Below, one piece after another: positions 35,944 to 45,397 of a stretch of DNA of 64,000 nt (positions are counted from its first letter, which is position 1; each line of letters starts with the position of its first letter). A program made the position numbers and the translations under genes. The DNA lies in contig JAXMBN010000005.1 in assembly GCA_046349875.1 (NCBI GenBank), positions 144,159-208,158 on the forward strand. The letters run 5' to 3'. The notes beneath the pieces were generated by a model that saw nothing but the letters and a program-made list of their open reading frames with translations, was not told where the DNA came from and made no database searches. The DNA is from JAXMBN01 sp046349875 (GTDB taxonomy: Bacteria; Planctomycetota; Planctomycetia; Pirellulales; Pirellulaceae).

Positions 35944-38253
35944 TCATTCAAGGATTTGTTGTTGGGCCATTTGCTGTTGAGCTTGGTTGAGTCGGTAGTA
36001 CGTGCCTTGCATGCGCAATAATTCATCGTGCTTTCCGACCTCGGTGATGCGGCCTCGTTCGAGAACGACGATGCGATCTGCTTTGCGCAGGGTGCTGATG
36101 CGGTGCGCGATTGCAATCGTGGTTCTGCCTTTAACCAAGAAGTCGAGCGCTTCCTGAATTTCGCGTTCGGTTTCGGTATCGACCGCAGAAGTCGCTTCAT
36201 CGAGGATGAGAATCCGAGGGTCGGTGAGAAGGGCTCGCGCGATGGAGATACGCTGACGTTCACCACCGGAGAGCGATTGTCCACGTTCACCCACGATCGA
36301 ATCGTAACCATCGGGCAATCGCAGAATGAACTCATGGGCCTTGGCTGCTTTGGCCGCGCGCACAATTTCTTGACGCGTTGCCTTGGGGCGTCCATACGCG
36401 ATGTTTTCGGCGATGGTTCCGAAGAATAGAAAGGGCTCCTGCAAGACGATACCGATGTTGGCGCGATATTCGTTGACAGGGAAGCTTCGAATGTCATGGC
36501 CATCGATATAGATGGAACCGATCTGTGGATCATAAAAGCGACACACGAGATTGACGAGGGTGCTCTTCCCTGCACCGCTTGGTCCTACAAGCCCGATCAT
36601 TTCTCCCGGTCGGATATGGAGATTGATTTCATGAAGGACCTCCCGCGAACCGTAGCGGAACGACATGCCTTTGATTTCAACTTCGCCTTCAACCCGCCCT
36701 GGCCGCACCGGCTTGACCGGTTCGGGCACGCTAGGAACGCGATCGAGGATCTCAAACATGCGATGCGTCGCTGCCGCAGCGCGTTGCGTGCCGGCCAACA
36801 TACGACTCATCGAATCCAATCGGCCATATAGACGAGTGATGTATCCAATGAAGAGTTGGAGAACCCCCAGGGTCATGTGTCCTTTGGCTACTTGCCAAGC
36901 ACCAAAGGCCCAAATGATGATCCCGCCAAGTTCGGTGAGGAGTGTGATGAATGGAGCAAACGTTGCCCAAAGTCGATTGACCTTGTTGTTTGCTTCGAGC
37001 ACGATTTGATTTCGGACTTCGAATCGTTCGATCTCGCGATGCTCTTGCGCAAAAGCTTTGACCACGCGGATGCCAGGGATGGTATCGGCTAAAACGTTGA
37101 CCATTTCTGACCATGCAGCGTTGCCGCGTGCAAATCCATGACGCATGCGATTGCGAACGCGGTTAATCAGCCAAGCAATGATGGGAAAGGGAAGCAACGT
37201 CACCAGGGACATGACGGGATCGATCGAGATCAAAATGATGGCCGTCAAAGCGATCATGACCAAGTCGCTGGCGAAGTCGATCAATTGCATAGAAAGGAAA
37301 TCGCAGATCCGCTGCGTATCGGTGCTCACGCGCGATATCAAATCCCCGGTTCGCTTTCCGCCGAAGAACTCGAGCGACAGCTTTTGAAGATGCTGATAGG
37401 TTTGATTGCGCAAGTCCGCTGCAATTTGTTCCCCAACACTTGCAAGAACGTATGTTTTGCCCCAGCTTAAGAGCCATGCCAGCACGGCACAAAGAAACAA
37501 TCCAAAGAGATACCAGGGAACGGATGCAAAGCTAACCTCAGGTCCAGGATCTTTGCCTAGCGCTTTGTTCTCGAGCCACGTTTGATGTGGAATTAAGATC
37601 TTGTCGAGCAGTGGGATGGTGATCAGCGAGGGAAGCAGCATTGCTGCGGCACTCGCCATGGTGAGACCAAAGCCAAGGCCGATGCTACTGATGCGTCGCT
37701 TTGCAAATCGAGTGAGTCGCCATAGGGACTTGGTGGGTGGAAGCGCAGGTGTTGCACTACAACTCGAGCAAACCGCTTCACCTTTCCGCATGGGACCACC
37801 GCACGATGGACATATCCCTGTCATCGCGTTGGGATCTTCCTCTTCGACGGTCACGTTTCCGGTTCGGGCTCGCGCGAACTCCGTTGCGAACAACCTCGCC
37901 TCGGCCGTTTTTCCTCCACTGAAACGCCATGCTTTGAGTCGCGATTCGGAGCCGAGGAGTTCGAGTGTTCCGAGGCCGTTGGACTCATGCACTAATAGTT
38001 CGATGCACTGGGGTAGTTCCCAGAATTGCGTTCGATCGGCGGAGTCATTGGAACCATCCCAGGAAGGTTCAAGCGAGATGACGCGTTCGGAGGTGACGAC
38101 AACCAAGCCCGAATGGAAATGAAGTCGGCGGTCGAGGTCGGGCAAGAACGTCGCCAAGACCACTTCCGATGCGCGGAGGTGTCCGGTCAAAAGTCCCTGC
38201 CAATGACCTGGCAGGTTGGGGACGGTTGCTGGGTTCGAATCGTTGGATGCCAC
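35944..38253 (-). CDS. ABC exporter with N-terminal PH-like and zinc-ribbon extension
   Basis: 769-residue half-transporter of the MsbA/LmrA type. A transmembrane domain (about 190-500) is followed by an ATPase with Walker A GPSGAGKST, Q-loop VLQEP, signature LSGGERQRIS, Walker B ILILDEATSAVD and the switch His in AIAHRIS. Unusually, about 180 residues precede the first helix: a beta-rich stretch (about 15-130) resembling a bacterial PH-like domain, then a zinc ribbon CPSCGGPMRKGEAVCSSC with Cys148, 151, 162 and 165. Such extensions are not part of the standard exporter and may bind a partner or sense metal. It presumably works as a homodimer in the inner membrane. Substrate unknown. Confidence 0.93.
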   Translation of the reverse strand: MASNDSNPATVPNLPGHWQGLLTGHLRASEVVLATFLPDLDRRLHFHSGLVVVTSERVISLEPSWDGSNDSADRTQFWELPQCIELLVHESNGLGTLELLGSESRLKAWRFSGGKTAEARLFATEFARARTGNVTVEEEDPNAMTGICPSCGGPMRKGEAVCSSCSATPALPPTKSLWRLTRFAKRRISSIGLGFGLTMASAAAMLLPSLITIPLLDKILIPHQTWLENKALGKDPGPEVSFASVPWYLFGLFLCAVLAWLLSWGKTYVLASVGEQIAADLRNQTYQHLQKLSLEFFGGKRTGDLISRVSTDTQRICDFLSMQLIDFASDLVMIALTAIILISIDPVMSLVTLLPFPIIAWLINRVRNRMRHGFARGNAAWSEMVNVLADTIPGIRVVKAFAQEHREIERFEVRNQIVLEANNKVNRLWATFAPFITLLTELGGIIIWAFGAWQVAKGHMTLGVLQLFIGYITRLYGRLDSMSRMLAGTQRAAAATHRMFEILDRVPSVPEPVKPVRPGRVEGEVEIKGMSFRYGSREVLHEINLHIRPGEMIGLVGPSGAGKSTLVNLVCRFYDPQIGSIYIDGHDIRSFPVNEYRANIGIVLQEPFLFFGTIAENIAYGRPKATRQEIVRAAKAAKAHEFILRLPDGYDSIVGERGQSLSGGERQRISIARALLTDPRILILDEATSAVDTETEREIQEALDFLVKGRTTIAIAHRISTLRKADRIVVLERGRITEVGKHDELLRMQGTYYRLNQAQQQMAQQQILE

Positions 38254-38691
38254 AGATCAGGACTTTATGAACGAGTTATCGACAATCAAAGGCGCGGATT
38301 AGTAGTACTTGGGCTAATGCTATGCGGCTTGCAGTAGTCAATCAGCCCAGGAACGCACGGAAAAAACAGGATCGAGGAATCCAGTTGGTTTTGGGACATG
38401 CTTATGGGGTCCGTTTGTCCCTGGATAGCAGGGAAAATCGGCTGGGAAGCAAATCTACCAGGAAGTCGAGCTAGTTGCGAAGAAGGGACGCCATTTCTCT
38501 ATTTCGACCGATCGGGATCCGAGGCTGCAAGAACGCTTCGGAATGCTAGATTTTTGATGGCCCTTAGACAAGCTTGGAAATCGCTCGGCGGCGGGAGTCG
38601 GGAGTGAAATAACAGAAAGTGAATGGCGGCTCTGGCTTTCCTAAATCCGCGCCGTATAAGATAAATTCCGTGCGAAGACTTGGATCCGAAT

Positions 38692-38714
38692 TACAATCAA
38701 GATTGTAGTTTTTT
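38692..38714 (+). terminator. Intrinsic-terminator-like hairpin with T-run
   Basis: Stem TACAAT/ATTGTA with loop CAAG, one spacer G and six T on the plus strand (38709-38714). The nearest plus-strand gene upstream ends at 35898, so if functional it ends an unannotated plus-strand transcript. The stem is A/T-rich and only six or seven pairs long, so strength is uncertain. Confidence 0.5.
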
Positions 38715-38759
38715 CAACCGAAACCGAGATTTTTTGAAGGTTCGGTCGAAGAATGAGAA

Positions 38760-38860
38760 GATTGACTCAAGTCTCGGAGTAGTTTCAAAGTTCCTGTGCA
38801 AAGGCAGGATTCGCCGATGCCATCAGATCCTGGAGTGTTCAAGTTCTCTGACTCGGAAAG
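38760..38860 (+). promoter_or_regulatory. Composite motif, copy 1
   Basis: GAAGATT then CTCAAGTCT, with AAGGCAGGAT further on and ATGCCATC after that. The same ordered pieces occur at 56190-56240 with a shorter gap. Function unknown; could be a regulatory site or a dispersed repeat fragment. Confidence 0.4.
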
Positions 38861-38959
38861 GCGATGATAAATGCCTAACCGGACAAATCGAGAATTCACG
38901 ATCTGTGCATGAGAGCGGCAGACGTGGGACAGCAGCAGGCAATGCCTGCGAGGTGAAAT

Positions 38960-39058
38960 TCAGGAGTGGAGGCTAGCATTCTTAATACCGCGATCCATCG
39001 CGCCCACCATGCCGCCGCGCGCCGGCATTTCCTTTCCTTCCATCGGATCGGTAGCCAC
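38960..39058 (-). CDS. Possible very small protein (32 aa), weak
   Basis: From a GTG at 39058 the minus frame reads MATDPMEGKEMPARGG, then MVGAMDRGIKNASLHS, and stops at 38960. The residues look protein-like and the third codon positions are G/C-rich, unlike the rest of this stretch. The same frame is open 15 codons upstream of the GTG (containing GGPFHIEETHRN), with no good start there, so it may be the end of a decayed or frameshifted gene. No family is recognised. Confidence 0.25.
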   Translation of the reverse strand: MATDPMEGKEMPARGGMVGAMDRGIKNASLHS

Positions 39059-39340
39059 ATTGCGATGTGTTTCTTCGATGTGGAACGGTCCACCGTTTGC
39101 AACTCAATTCCCTTCATGTCCATTCCGCACATGAATGGCTTGGTTGCAAGAAACCCGTTGCGATCACGTATCTAAACGGAATTCAAGGCGGCCCTATAGA
39201 TTTTCAGGTTCGTAGGGATTGCCAGCAACAGTTCAAGAAGAACGAACCGTAACGATCGCAAGAGATTTCCTCCCCTCCCCAACATCAAAACGAATACAAC
39301 CGTGTCGTCAAAAACGGCACACACAAGGCAAAACAACATC

Positions 39341-42037
39341 ATGCGGATTTTGAAAGTTAACAAACTACGCGGTCCAAATCTCTGGGCGAACTTCCCGGTC
39401 TTGGAAGTTTGGTTGGACTTGGAAGCCCATGCGGAGGTTTGTTCCAAAGATGTCCCTGGTTTGGCAGAGCGCATTGCTGGTTGGCTACCTTCCATCTTGG
39501 ATCATCAAGGAAGCCTTCAAGTGCCTGGTGGATTTGCGGAAGAGCTTTACCGTGGTGTCGGGCTAGCAGATGTTTTCGAGCACATGGTGCTTGCGCTTCA
39601 AAGCGAAGTGGGGCATGAAGTCACGTTCGGGCGGATTCGCGGTACGAACACTCCTGGAACGTTTCGGGTTGCTGTGGAGTTCGATGATGAAGAAGTAGGT
39701 CTGGCCTGCGTCGACAAGGCGCTCGAACTTTTGGTCGCTGGAATCGAGAATCAATCGATCGACTTTGCAACGGATCTCGAGAAGCTTCGTGACTTTGCTT
39801 ACGACGTAGCCCTTGGGCCGAGCACTCGGGCTATTGTTAATGCAGCCCGCAAGCGAGACATTCCTTGGCGCCGACTCAACCGCGGAAGTTTGATTCAGTT
39901 GGGTTATGGAAGCTATCAGCGTCGAATTTGCACGGCGGAAGCCGATTCGACCAGCGCCATTGCCGAATCGATTGCGCAAGACAAGCAGTTGACCCGAGCG
40001 TTGCTCAAAGCGGTTGGTGTTCCGGTTCCGGAAGGGCGCCCTGTAACCAGTGCCGAAGATGCATGGGCTGCTGCGGAAGAAATCGGTGTACCCGTCGTAG
40101 TGAAGCCACAATTCGGTAATCATGGTCGCGGTGTGGCCACCAATCTGATGACTCAACAGCAAGTCATGAATGCCTATGTTTCGGCCAAAGAACAAGGCGA
40201 TTCGATCGTTGTCGAGAAGTTTGCACCAGGCGATGACTATCGCTTGCTGGTCGTAGGTGGCAAGTTGGTTGCGGCTGCCCGACGCGAACCAGCTCACGTG
40301 ATCGGTGATGGTAAGCGAACGATTCAACAATTGGTCGACATCGTCAATCAAGATCCTCGTCGAAGTGAAGGACATGCAACGGTCCTCAGCAAGATTCCTG
40401 TGGACTCGATTTCTTTGGCAGTGATTGGCGAACAAGGATTTGCATTAGATTCCATCCCACCAGTGGGAACCAAAGTGTTGATTCGTCGCAATGCGAACCT
40501 GAGCACAGGTGGAACAGCGACCGACGTGACCGACGATGTCCATCCTGAAGTTGCTCGCCAAGCCGTTGAAGCAGCGGCCGTGATTGGATTGGATATCGCT
40601 GGAGTGGATGTTGTTGCACTCGATATTTCCAAGCCATTGGCGAGTCAGCATGCGGCTGTGGTCGAAGTGAATGCTGGACCAGGCTTGCGGATGCACTTGG
40701 AGCCATCGCATGGCAAACCTCGTGCGGTCGGTGAAGCGATCATCGACATGATCTATCCCGAAGGAAAGCCATCGCGGATTCCGATCGTGGGTGTCACGGG
40801 CGTGAACGGCAAGACGACCACGACTCGATTGGTCGCTCACATCGTCGCTTGCTCGGGCAAGAACGTTGGGATGACTTGCACCGATGGAATCTATGTCAAT
40901 CACCGACGTATCGATACGGGTGATTGCAGTGGTCCTCAAAGTGCCAAAGCGATATTGCTTAATCCGACCGTCGAAGCAGCTGTCTTCGAAACCGCGCGGG
41001 GTGGCATGTTGCGAGAAGGACTTGGATTCGATCATTGCGACGTTGCGATCGTCACCAATGTTGGCGAAGGTGATCACTTAGGTATCAGCGATATCGACAC
41101 CAAAGAAAAGTTGGCCGAGGTCAAACGCATCTTGGTCGAAGGTGTTGCCAAACATGGATCGGCGATTCTCAAAGCCGATGACCCCTTGGTCGCAGCGATG
41201 GCTGATAAGTGTCCAGGTAGCGTCGTATTCTTTGCGTTGGATGGCAATCACGAGTTGCTCGTCAAGAAACGCAAGGAAGGTGGAAGGGTCGCATTCGTTC
41301 GCGATCACGCGATCATGTTGGCCGATGGGGCTCATGAAATCCGCTTGCTCACATTGGATCGCATTCCTTTGACTCACAATGGACGCGTTGGATTCCAAGT
41401 GGAAAACGTGTTGGCATCGACGGCTGCATGCTGGGCTTTGGGCATGCCTTGTGAACAGATTCGCATCGGATTGGAAAGTTTTTCGGCTCAGATGGACAAG
41501 AGTCCTGGGCGTTTCAATTTGATCGAGATGAACGGCGCAACGGTGATCGTCGATTACGGTCACAATCCATCGTCCCTTCAAGCGATCATCGATGCGATCA
41601 AGCTATTTCCGCATGCCCATCGCACTGCGATTTATTCCGCTGCAGGTGACCGTCGCGATTGCGACATGGTCCAGCAAGGGGAGCAATTGGCTGCGGCATT
41701 TGATCGCGTCGTCATCTATGAAGACGCCTATTTGCGTGGACGTGAACCAGGCGATATCACCAAGTTGTTCAAGCAGGGCTTGGCTGTTGGTGGTCGCGTG
41801 ACCGAAATCCACGATTTTTTGGGATGGAAAAAGGCCGTTGACGCCACGCTGCGAATGATTCAGCCGGGCGAACTTCTTTTGGTTCAAGCGGACGTCGTGG
41901 ATGAGGCGATGCAGTACCTGCGAGATTGCTTTGCGAGTCAGGTAGCCAGTCGGGAGATGGATCTCGATAGTGCCATTCAACCCGTGGTGCCTCCTCCTGT
42001 CCCATCGACTCCCATGGATCGGGCTCGTCGCCCCTAG
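39341..42037 (+). CDS. cphA: Cyanophycin synthetase
   Basis: 898-residue enzyme that polymerises aspartate and arginine into cyanophycin using ATP. An N-terminal domain (MRILKVNKLRGPNLWANFPVL as the start, key residues RGPN) is followed by an ATP-grasp domain (VVKPQFGNHGRGV, VEKFAPGDDYRLLVV, VEVNAGPGLRMH) and a Mur-ligase-like domain with P-loop GVTGVNGKTTTTR near residue 485 and ETARGGMLREG, TNVGEGDHLG, VDYGHNP. The ATG at 39341 matches the family N-terminus; a GTG at 39302 gives only unrelated residues. No cyanophycinase (cphB) or second synthetase is nearby. Length and motifs look intact. Confidence 0.95.
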   Translation: MRILKVNKLRGPNLWANFPVLEVWLDLEAHAEVCSKDVPGLAERIAGWLPSILDHQGSLQVPGGFAEELYRGVGLADVFEHMVLALQSEVGHEVTFGRIRGTNTPGTFRVAVEFDDEEVGLACVDKALELLVAGIENQSIDFATDLEKLRDFAYDVALGPSTRAIVNAARKRDIPWRRLNRGSLIQLGYGSYQRRICTAEADSTSAIAESIAQDKQLTRALLKAVGVPVPEGRPVTSAEDAWAAAEEIGVPVVVKPQFGNHGRGVATNLMTQQQVMNAYVSAKEQGDSIVVEKFAPGDDYRLLVVGGKLVAAARREPAHVIGDGKRTIQQLVDIVNQDPRRSEGHATVLSKIPVDSISLAVIGEQGFALDSIPPVGTKVLIRRNANLSTGGTATDVTDDVHPEVARQAVEAAAVIGLDIAGVDVVALDISKPLASQHAAVVEVNAGPGLRMHLEPSHGKPRAVGEAIIDMIYPEGKPSRIPIVGVTGVNGKTTTTRLVAHIVACSGKNVGMTCTDGIYVNHRRIDTGDCSGPQSAKAILLNPTVEAAVFETARGGMLREGLGFDHCDVAIVTNVGEGDHLGISDIDTKEKLAEVKRILVEGVAKHGSAILKADDPLVAAMADKCPGSVVFFALDGNHELLVKKRKEGGRVAFVRDHAIMLADGAHEIRLLTLDRIPLTHNGRVGFQVENVLASTAACWALGMPCEQIRIGLESFSAQMDKSPGRFNLIEMNGATVIVDYGHNPSSLQAIIDAIKLFPHAHRTAIYSAAGDRRDCDMVQQGEQLAAAFDRVVIYEDAYLRGREPGDITKLFKQGLAVGGRVTEIHDFLGWKKAVDATLRMIQPGELLLVQADVVDEAMQYLRDCFASQVASREMDLDSAIQPVVPPPVPSTPMDRARRP

Positions 42038-42116
42038 GCGACACCTTGTCGACAAGGGAACCGATTGTAGACTAGAATCTCGAGATTCTTCACATCGAGT
42101 TCGCTTGTAGAAAACA

Positions 42117-43130
42117 ATGGAAAACGAATCCCCGCAGCTAGAGCCACCCTCCAACGGCAAATCGTCGGACGCGCCTAGCTGGGGAATAGCGGGCGAGATT
42201 GGCAAGTACACAGCGGTCATCGCTATTTTTGGCCTTTCGATCTTCTTTCTGCGAAAGAAACTCAAGGACATCACTTGGGAGCAGATGTGGGATGGGATCA
42301 GTTCCATCCCTTCGGATCAGATCGCGCTCGCGGTTCTCTTTACCGCCATCAACTTCGTAGTACTCACCGGCTACGATCTCATTGCGGTCCGCTATCTCAA
42401 GAAAGACCTTCCCTTACCGAAGGTGATGGTCGGAGCCATTATTGGCTATGCTCTCAGCAACATCCTGGGATGGATGATTGGCGGAACGGCCATTCGCTAT
42501 CGACTTTACACCAGTTGGGGATTTCGATTGATCGAGGTCATTGCGCTGGTGTCGATTCTTTCCGTGACCTTTTGGTTGGGAATGTTCATGCTTGCGGGTG
42601 TGGCCTTCGTCTGTTTCGAAGTGAAGTTGCCAGAGCAGTATGCGGAATTGTTTCATCTGTCTCCAGTCTATTGGGGATATCTCTTTCTGTTTGTCGTCTT
42701 GATTTACTTGGGAGCCACTCTTTTTATTCGAAAGCCAATCCATGTTGGCAATCAAGAGTTTCGATTTCCACCATTCAAGCTTTCTTTGCTTCAATTGGCG
42801 GTTTCTGCTTCCGACTTCGCTTTGGCTTCGTTGGTTCTCTTCGTTTTGCTTCCCGGTGGAAGTGTGGATTACCCCACGGTCATGGTGAGCTATTTGGCGG
42901 CGATGATCGTTGTGGTCGTATTGCACGTTCCCGGTGGATTTGGTGTATTGGAAGTTGTCATCCTTGAGTTGTTAGCCAAAGAAGAGGATGGAAGTTCGCC
43001 GTTGAAGATTGCCGTGACAGCCGGGTTGATTGCGTTTCGTGGCATCTACTACTTTGCTCCGGGAATCTTCGCGTCTGTATTGTTGGCATTGCATGAATGG
43101 AAGCATGCAAAGAAGAAACGCATGTCATGA
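42117..43130 (+). CDS. YbhN/UPF0104-like multi-pass membrane protein
   Basis: 337-residue membrane protein with about eight helices, of the UPF0104/lysylphosphatidylglycerol-synthase-TM type. Family-like stretches are YALSNILGWMIGGTAIRYRLY (key residues N and GG.A.RYR), LVLFVLLPGG and LHVPGGFGVLEVVIL (PGG.G..E). Relatives include the membrane part of MprF, which flips lysyl-lipids, and YbhN. No synthase domain is attached, so a lipid-flipping or transport role is inference. It overlaps the next gene by ATGA (43127-43130). Confidence 0.88.
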   Translation: MENESPQLEPPSNGKSSDAPSWGIAGEIGKYTAVIAIFGLSIFFLRKKLKDITWEQMWDGISSIPSDQIALAVLFTAINFVVLTGYDLIAVRYLKKDLPLPKVMVGAIIGYALSNILGWMIGGTAIRYRLYTSWGFRLIEVIALVSILSVTFWLGMFMLAGVAFVCFEVKLPEQYAELFHLSPVYWGYLFLFVVLIYLGATLFIRKPIHVGNQEFRFPPFKLSLLQLAVSASDFALASLVLFVLLPGGSVDYPTVMVSYLAAMIVVVVLHVPGGFGVLEVVILELLAKEEDGSSPLKIAVTAGLIAFRGIYYFAPGIFASVLLALHEWKHAKKKRMS

Positions 43131-45397
43131 GCGTCCCGGTCGGGCATCGATTTCAACTTGCGGGTGCAAGCTTGGTAATCGTTTGGCTGTTGCTGCCTGG
43201 ATTCCTATCGGATTCGATTCCTGCCTTTCGCGACACGCTCCACTTCTATTTTCCCCTCTGGCATTATCTCGATCAGCAATCTTGGATGTATCGATGGGTT
43301 CCTACGTGGAACCCCATGGATGCGATGGGAAGTTCCTTAGGAGCTGATCCTTCGACCGCAGCCTTCTATCCATTGCGATGGATACTCCTCCTGCCCGGGA
43401 TTTCGTTGGCCTCGAAGATCTCGTTGTACCTCGGCATTCATTTGCTTCTGGCCTTAGGTGGTGCTTATCGCCTAGGATGCCGCGCGGGGTTATCGCCGAT
43501 GGTGTCCAGTTTGATGGCCACATGTTATGCGCTGAGCGGTCCTGTTTACTTCCAGATTTACAATCCGATCTTTTTAGTCAGTGCGGCGTGGTTGCCTTGG
43601 GTGGCGCGGGAGATGGTTGCAGCGTGGTGCGATGGGTATCGCACGAAGCAGATTCTCGGAGTCGCCGTTGGGTTGGCGTTGATGATCTTGGGAGGGGATC
43701 CTCAAACGGGAATTCACGCTTGCCTCCTCTTTGGAATTCTGGTGGTAGTGCAAGGAGCTTGGCAAGGCTGGAGTTTTGCATGGACTCGCCTTATCGGATT
43801 GGTGCTTTCGGGAGTCGTTGCCATGGGGTTGGCATCGATTCAAATCCTTCCCACATGGAATTGGTGGATGCTGGGACAGCGCGGCGGTATTCAATCGGAA
43901 ACGTACGAGTTCAGTGTGGCTCCTTGGCATTATGTGACGCTATTCTTTCCGCGGGTGCTTGGGAGTTATGCCGGTGTGAATTCGCGTTGGATTGCTGGAT
44001 GGGAGGCGGAAGGACGGATGTGGGTCCCTTCTCTGCATATGGGAACCATTGCCATTCTCGCGATGGTTCATGGAGTGTTTGCGCGAACGTGGTTGGTTCC
44101 CCAAGTGGAGTTCCATGAACTGGCTCAGCGGAATCGATTCGGTATGCGATGGTGGTTGGGCATGGCTGCTATCGCTGGCGGAAGTGCCTTGGGCGCGTAT
44201 GGAATAGGTTGGATGCTGCATTGTGTTTCCTATGGACTTACGGGAAGCGAAGGTTGGGATTGGATTTCCGATCCCATGGGAGGATTGCAATGGATATGGC
44301 TCCATCTCTTGCCAGGCTATGCTTCGTTCCGGTATCCCGCGAAGTGGCTTGTCGTATTCGCATTGGCTATGTGTATGGTCGCTGGGTTCGCGATGCAGCG
44401 AGTGGTGTGGCAAACGACGGATGATGGCCGATTGCCGATGGATTTTCGAACTCGATGTGTAGGCCTCGTCGCATTGATTCTTGCTGTTGTAACTTCGATT
44501 CCCATGGTTAGAGCTTCCTTTCAATCTTGGTGTACGACGATTGCTTCCGATCCCTTATGCGGTCCGTTGCAGGGAGATGCTGCTTGGTTTGTCATTCGCA
44601 GCTCTCTTCTGGGAGTACTCTTGCAGTGTTTCGTGTGGGAGTTGGGAGGACACTTGCGATTGCTAGGAGAAAAGCGGCTATGGCTTTGGGGGATCGTATT
44701 GTTGTTGGAATTGGGGTGGATGGCGCAGAGTGAGACCTATTACGTTTCTACATCCCGATTGATGGAAGCGGCTAAAACGCGGCAAGCCGTCGATGAGGAA
44801 GGATGGGTGCATTTGGCGGAGAAGCAGGCCGCGATGCGATTGGGCAAGATGCACTTGTTGCTACCTGTTCGCAATTGGAATGCGCAGTTCACCTTGACAC
44901 CCGATGCTCTTCATCGCCATTGGGCAGTGACCGACCAACAGCGATCGCATGCTTATCGTGTTTTGCATAATGCAGGCTGGAACTCGCGCATGCAGGCATC
45001 TTGGAAGATGATCGATGCCTCAGGTGAAATCGTAGAGGGAGTTCATGCGAAATGGATGAAGCCAACAGAACTCCACGTCACCAAGTCTACCAAGGGTGCG
45101 GCCGAGGTTCTCTTGCCTCTTTTTCAAGATGGAGGTTGGTCCACCGAATCGCTCAACCCTGGGCTCGCAGCGGTAACCACAGAGGTCGACGCCCTGCAGC
45201 TTGGCTTGAGACTACCATCGGAACCATGTGAAGTGGTCTTGCGGTACCACATGCCAGGTTTGAGGATCGGTGCGGTCTTGACGATGGTATTTAGTCTTGG
45301 AGTTCTAAGCATGGCAATCGCGTTGAAGCTTACTTCCCGTAATCTTCTTCGTCGAGATGGAAGTGATGCAAGAAGCGATGATAGATGGGCGCGATGA
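43127..45397 (+). CDS. Large YfhO-like membrane protein
   Basis: 756-residue protein with a dozen or so membrane helices and a soluble C-terminal part (about 560-700). The N-terminus (GFLSDSIPAFRDTLHFYFPLWHYL), then WNPMDAMGSSLGADPSTAAFYPL (key residues D...G.P) and GYASFRYPAKWLVVF match the YfhO family, membrane proteins linked to glycosylation of cell-surface polymers such as teichoic acid in Firmicutes. The substrate in a planctomycete is unknown. It starts by ATGA overlap with the YbhN-like gene, and its 3' end overlaps the small convergent membrane gene by 68 bases. Confidence 0.85.
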   Translation: MSVPVGHRFQLAGASLVIVWLLLPGFLSDSIPAFRDTLHFYFPLWHYLDQQSWMYRWVPTWNPMDAMGSSLGADPSTAAFYPLRWILLLPGISLASKISLYLGIHLLLALGGAYRLGCRAGLSPMVSSLMATCYALSGPVYFQIYNPIFLVSAAWLPWVAREMVAAWCDGYRTKQILGVAVGLALMILGGDPQTGIHACLLFGILVVVQGAWQGWSFAWTRLIGLVLSGVVAMGLASIQILPTWNWWMLGQRGGIQSETYEFSVAPWHYVTLFFPRVLGSYAGVNSRWIAGWEAEGRMWVPSLHMGTIAILAMVHGVFARTWLVPQVEFHELAQRNRFGMRWWLGMAAIAGGSALGAYGIGWMLHCVSYGLTGSEGWDWISDPMGGLQWIWLHLLPGYASFRYPAKWLVVFALAMCMVAGFAMQRVVWQTTDDGRLPMDFRTRCVGLVALILAVVTSIPMVRASFQSWCTTIASDPLCGPLQGDAAWFVIRSSLLGVLLQCFVWELGGHLRLLGEKRLWLWGIVLLLELGWMAQSETYYVSTSRLMEAAKTRQAVDEEGWVHLAEKQAAMRLGKMHLLLPVRNWNAQFTLTPDALHRHWAVTDQQRSHAYRVLHNAGWNSRMQASWKMIDASGEIVEGVHAKWMKPTELHVTKSTKGAAEVLLPLFQDGGWSTESLNPGLAAVTTEVDALQLGLRLPSEPCEVVLRYHMPGLRIGAVLTMVFSLGVLSMAIALKLTSRNLLRRDGSDARSDDRWAR

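Larger units (their letters stand above)
38254..39340. other. Long mostly non-coding stretch before cphA
   Basis: About 1.09 kb without a convincing gene between the divergent ABC exporter and cyanophycin synthetase. It contains a TATAAG-like box (38655-38660), an intrinsic-terminator-like hairpin (38692-38714), a composite motif shared with the region upstream of 56293 (38760 onward), a GCAGGC/GCCTGC hairpin (38935-38949), one weakly coding-looking minus frame (38960-39058) and a GGTTCGT/ACGAACC stem (39207-39213 with 39242-39248) in the cphA leader. I see no match to rRNA, tRNA, tmRNA, RNase P or SRP RNA signatures. A small RNA is possible. Confidence 0.5.

Noticed and set aside
38230..38240. 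GGTTCGAAT, as in a tRNA T-loop
   Set aside because: Lies inside the start of the ABC exporter gene; no acceptor stem or anticodon arm around it.
38398..38607. 69-residue plus frame
   Set aside because: Composition and lack of a ribosome site argue against coding; kept only as part of the non-coding stretch.
39563..40435. 290-residue minus frame inside cphA
   Set aside because: Antisense shadow of a highly conserved enzyme.
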